A DNA stretch of 8,566 nucleotides from JASHVB01 sp049522565 (GTDB lineage Bacteria > Pseudomonadota > Alphaproteobacteria > Acetobacterales > Acetobacteraceae), in assembly GCA_049522565.1 (NCBI GenBank), contig JBEKNT010000296.1:1-8566 (forward strand). The letters are read 5' to 3'. Every line of letters begins with the position of its first letter. Position 1 is the stretch's first letter. Below the pieces are notes generated by a model that was not told the DNA's origin, made no database searches, and worked only from the letters and a program-made list of their open reading frames with translations. The translations under genes were made by a program, and so were the position numbers. Positions 6,810-8,566 of the stretch are shown here, piece after piece.

Positions 6810-7783
6810 CGCGTCAGCAGGCCGGATGCGCGCATGCGCGTGCGTGCCTCGGCCATCGCCTCGCTGACCGCCAGCGCGGCGGCGAGCGCGCGACGGCCGG
6901 CAGCGGCATCCACCAGCACCGGCGCCCCGTCCAGCACCGAGGTGACGAACGCGGCATGTTCGGCGGCGAGCGAGTCATGCTCCTCCCAGGAGGTTTCCTC
7001 CATGCCGAAGCCGTCAACACCCGGCACCGGCTTGCCGCGGCCACGCGCGATCACGGTGAGCCGCCGGTGGGCGAAGTCCACGCCCAGGTAGCCGTCCTGC
7101 GCGAACACCCGCATGCGCCGCTCGGTCCGGGCAGAGATGCGGCTGGCGGTGATCGTCGCCACCGCGCCGCTGTCGAACCGGATGCGCGCGTTGGCGATAT
7201 CCTCATGCGCGCTGGCCACCGCGGCGCCGACCGCATCGACATGCGCGATCGGGCTGTCCACCAAGGCCAGGACCAGGTCCAGGTCGTGGATCATCAGGTC
7301 GAGGATGACCGAGACGTCGGTGCCGCGCGGCTTGAACGGCGCGATGCGGGTGGCCTCGATATACAGCGGCGCGCCGATGCGGCCCGACAGCGCGCCGTGC
7401 GCGGCCGAGAAGCGCTCGAGATGGCCGACCTGGAGCACGCGGTTCGCGGCGGCGGCCAGGGCGGCCAAGTCGTCGGCCTCTGCCAGGGTGGCGGCGATCG
7501 GCTTTTCCACCAGCACGTGCTTGCCGGCCCGCAGCGCCGCGGCGGCGAGCAAGTGGTGCGCCTCGGCCGGGGCGGCGACGATCAGCGCGTCGCAGGCCGC
7601 CAGCAGGGCGGGGAAATCCATATCGGGCGCGCCGGCTTCCCAGCCGACGGTGCGGGCACGCTCGGTGTCGGGGTCGTGGATGCCGACCAGGCGGGCGCGC
7701 GGCGAGGCAGCGACCTTCAGCGCGTGGTAGCGGCCGAAATGGCCGGCACCGGCGATGCCGATGCGGAGGCGGTCATGGGTCAT
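6806..7783 (-). CDS. Gfo/Idh/MocA family NAD(P)-dependent oxidoreductase, resembling UDP-N-acetylglucosamine 3-dehydrogenase
   Basis: The family oxidises or reduces sugars and sugar nucleotides using NAD(P). The 325-residue product has an N-terminal Rossmann fold with G12-x-G14-x-x-G17. It has the family EKP motif at 93-95 (K94 catalytic), VGHLERF at 119-125, and a C-terminal alpha/beta domain. The segment RIAPFKPRGTDVS (146-158) followed by LDLMIHDLDL (161-170, catalytic-type H166) resembles GnnA-type enzymes, which oxidise the 3-position of UDP-GlcNAc on the way to diamino-sugar lipid A. No GnnB aminotransferase or lpx gene is visible here, so that role is a hypothesis. Other sugar or inositol substrates remain possible. 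There is no Shine-Dalgarno site before the ATG at 7783. A TAGAAT hexamer sits only 6 nt upstream, as in leaderless mRNAs. It is the first gene of a three-gene operon. Confidence 0.88.
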   Translation of the reverse strand: MTHDRLRIGIAGAGHFGRYHALKVAASPRARLVGIHDPDTERARTVGWEAGAPDMDFPALLAACDALIVAAPAEAHHLLAAAALRAGKHVLVEKPIAATLAEADDLAALAAAANRVLQVGHLERFSAAHGALSGRIGAPLYIEATRIAPFKPRGTDVSVILDLMIHDLDLVLALVDSPIAHVDAVGAAVASAHEDIANARIRFDSGAVATITASRISARTERRMRVFAQDGYLGVDFAHRRLTVIARGRGKPVPGVDGFGMEETSWEEHDSLAAEHAAFVTSVLDGAPVLVDAAAGRRALAAALAVSEAMAEARTRMRASGLLTR

Positions 7784-7816
7784 CGGCCGATTCTACCGGA
7801 TCTCGGGGCGTTCGGT

Positions 7817-7887
7817 GTAGGGCGGAAAAGCACAGGGCACTCCACCGTGGGAGTCCTGGCGGAATGCGCCGTGCTTCTCCGCCCTGC
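7817..7887. repeat. REP/MITE-like imperfect palindrome
   Basis: The arm GTAGGGCGGAAAAGCAC (7817-7833) faces GTGCTTCTCCGCCCTGC (7871-7887); 15 of 17 positions are complementary. The 37-bp interior holds a smaller hairpin, ACTCC / GGAGT around ACCGTG, and a GGCGGAATGCGCC stretch. The 'TAGGGCGGAAAAGC ... TTCTCCGCCCT' style is familiar from dispersed intergenic palindromes of GC-rich proteobacteria. As only one copy is in view, dispersed-repeat status is inferred. It lies between the peptidase remnant and the dehydrogenase start and could also act as a terminator for leftward transcription. Confidence 0.55.
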
Positions 7888-7924
7888 GCCCGGTTTGTCC
7901 GAACCGCGCATGCGGCCACCGGAC

Positions 7925-8074
7925 CTACCGACAAATTGCCCGTAATGCCAACCACTCCTGCGCGCCGAGCAATTCTGGCCCGGACGCCGTCGCGTCTTCC
8001 TCCGCAAGCCGGCGCGCGCGCTCGGGCGTCAGCGGATGGTCGCTCAGAAGGGGTGCCGGTGGAAACAGCCCCAT
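7925..8074 (-). pseudogene. C-terminal remnant of an M48-type metallopeptidase (probable)
   Basis: About 49 codons ending in TAG at 7925 read MGLFPPAPLLSDHPLTPERA, continue through RRLAEEDA, and finish EWLALRAICR. The pattern 'P-x-LLS-x-HPLT-x-ER-x-x-L' followed by 'EW-x-AL-x-x-IC' matches, from memory, the tail of M48-family membrane or periplasmic metallopeptidases. The HExxH catalytic domain, which should lie upstream, is absent. Upstream of about 8074 the frame runs into unrelated-looking sequence with a 13-bp duplication. The open frame begins with an ATG at 8164, but the first 30 codons do not resemble a peptidase. I infer a decapitated gene; a short independent peptide is less likely. 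Confidence 0.45.
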
Positions 8075-8095
8075 CTTGCCGGGCCACCGCACGAG

Positions 8096-8121
8096 CCAAT
8101 CCATCGGGCCAATCCATCGGG
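8096..8121. repeat. Exact 13-bp tandem duplication
   Basis: CCAATCCATCGGG occurs twice back to back at 8096-8108 and 8109-8121. The unit length is not a multiple of three, so in a coding region it would shift the frame. It sits just upstream of the metallopeptidase-like remnant and may mark the damage that ended that gene. Confidence 0.8.
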
Positions 8122-8166
8122 CAAGCCTCGCTGCCGGCGCGGCGCATGTGCATATATCTAACAAGT

Positions 8167-8183
8167 TCAGTTATTATAATTGA
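8167..8183. promoter_or_regulatory. Operator-like palindrome overlapping the -35 of the rightward promoter
   Basis: TCAGTTATTATAATTGA is a 17-bp imperfect palindrome centred on T8175, with 7 of 8 arm positions complementary. It lies in an AT-rich island within GC-rich DNA and overlaps the first bases of the TTGACA hexamer. A dimeric repressor bound here would block the promoter. No regulator gene is visible in the window. Confidence 0.4.
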
Positions 8184-8208
8184 CAAGCGCGCTCCGCTGT
8201 GCTAGACG
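8180..8208 (+). promoter_or_regulatory. Candidate promoter for the right-edge gene
   Basis: A perfect -35 TTGACA (8180-8185) is followed after 17 nt by TAGACG (8203-8208). A TG at 8200-8201 forms an extended -10. Initiation near 8215 would give a leader of about 45 nt before the ATG at 8261. The -10 hexamer itself is weak (three of six). Confidence 0.5.
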
Positions 8209-8260
8209 CCGTGCGCTGTACGCAACCCGCCAGGAAAGGCCGCTCCGTCTCCGTCCCGCC

Positions 8261-8566
8261 ATGATGCGCGATCCACTCACAACGCCGGCCGGCGCCTGTT
8301 CCCCCGATGCCGATCGGGCCGGTTCTGACGCGTCCGCGCGCCTGCCCGAGTGGGTCGTCCATCTCATCGCGCTGGTCATCCACTTCATGCTCAAGCGCAT
8401 GCTTGCCGCGCAGTTGCGCCGCTCCGGGCTGCCGTACTGGCGGGACGACCGGCCGGACCTGCCGGCGGGCTCGACGCAGGCCGAGGCCGCGTCGATCCGC
8501 GGCCCGTTCGGTCGCTCGATCGCCTGGATGTGCCGCCGCCGCGGCATCGGGCCGGGGCATCCGGAG
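8261..8566 (+). CDS. Partial gene of unknown function, 5' part only
   Basis: An open frame starts at tandem ATGs (8261 and 8264) and runs without a stop to the window edge, giving 102 codons. Third positions are strongly GC-rich, which supports coding, and no minus-strand frame here resembles a known protein. Residues 1-28 are low-complexity and polar. Residues 29-52 (LPEWVVHLIALVI onward) form a hydrophobic-to-basic helix that could touch the membrane. Next come a Trp/Arg/Asp/Pro-rich stretch (YWRDDRPDLP) and a conserved-looking segment, EAASIRGPFGRSIAWMCRRRG (75-95), here quoted in parts as EAASIRGPFG and RSIAWMCRRRG, then IGPGHPE. Similar short proteins seem common as multi-copy hypotheticals in Acetobacteraceae; this is recollection only. 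The frame is open upstream of the ATG and no close Shine-Dalgarno site is present, so the start is uncertain. The promoter candidate upstream supports rightward expression. Confidence 0.65.
   Translation, partial: MMRDPLTTPAGACSPDADRAGSDASARLPEWVVHLIALVIHFMLKRMLAAQLRRSGLPYWRDDRPDLPAGSTQAEAASIRGPFGRSIAWMCRRRGIGPGHPE

Larger units (their letters stand above)
7784..8260. other. Long region without an intact gene
   Basis: This 477-bp stretch separates the divergent sugar dehydrogenase operon and the right-edge gene. It contains a palindromic repeat, a metallopeptidase C-terminal remnant, a 13-bp tandem duplication, and an AT-rich promoter/operator island, each listed separately. Its few longer open frames lack family features apart from the remnant. 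The mixture suggests gene loss or rearrangement at this junction. Confidence 0.6.

Noticed and set aside
8173..8180. Perfect TATAAT hexamers on both strands in the AT-rich island.
   Set aside because: ATTATAAT is self-complementary, so both arise from one sequence. Neither has an acceptable -35 at 16-18 nt, so I treat them as part of the palindrome.
7864..8205. A 113-codon plus-strand frame in the right-hand intergenic region.
   Set aside because: It crosses the peptidase-like remnant antisense, the 13-bp duplication and the promoter island. Its composition is Arg/Ala/Pro-rich with no recognisable domain.
8167..8560. Minus-strand open frames of 126 and 128 codons at the right edge.
   Set aside because: The opposite strand carries a frame with better codon bias, a start codon and an upstream promoter. 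The minus frames look like its shadows.

Overview
The window is GC-rich throughout (an impression of about two thirds G+C). Its strongly GC-biased third codon positions and its mix of proteins suggest a Gram-negative alphaproteobacterium, most likely Rhodospirillales/Acetobacteraceae-like. That placement is inference from protein style and composition, not from a marker gene. No phage, CRISPR, tRNA or rRNA was recognised.

Layout from left to right. At 107-1384 (+) lies a complete Rieske non-heme iron oxygenase alpha subunit of the phthalate 4,5-dioxygenase type. It converges on an 894-residue minus-strand protein (4111-1427) made of a long beta-helix repeat region and a two-helix membrane anchor. 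A 9-bp hairpin at 1406-1429 sits between the two convergent genes and includes the stop codon of the minus-strand gene. Upstream of the beta-helix gene on the same strand are a PdxA-family dehydrogenase (5312-4281), with its own promoter candidate, and a small putative lipoprotein (5615-5376).

A tight minus-strand operon follows: a Gfo/Idh/MocA oxidoreductase resembling UDP-sugar 3-dehydrogenases (7783-6806), a dienelactone-hydrolase-like alpha/beta hydrolase (6809-6021) joined by an ATGA overlap, and a small exported protein (6024-5775) joined by a GTGA overlap. The reading frame of the small exported protein is broken twice.

The 477-bp stretch 7784-8260 has no intact gene but is not empty. 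It holds a REP/MITE-like imperfect palindrome (about 7817-7887), what looks like the C-terminal remnant of an M48-type metallopeptidase (8074-7925), an exact 13-bp tandem duplication (8096-8121), and an AT-rich island. The island carries a 17-bp operator-like palindrome and a TTGACA promoter candidate. These point right to a plus-strand gene (from 8261) that runs off the end of the window.

The oxygenase, the PdxA-family enzyme and the sugar dehydrogenase are plausible metabolic enzymes but do not form one operon, and no ferredoxin or reductase partner for the oxygenase is present. The least understood items are the beta-helix membrane protein and the regulated, truncated right-hand gene. I do not see convincing evidence of a complete new multi-gene system.
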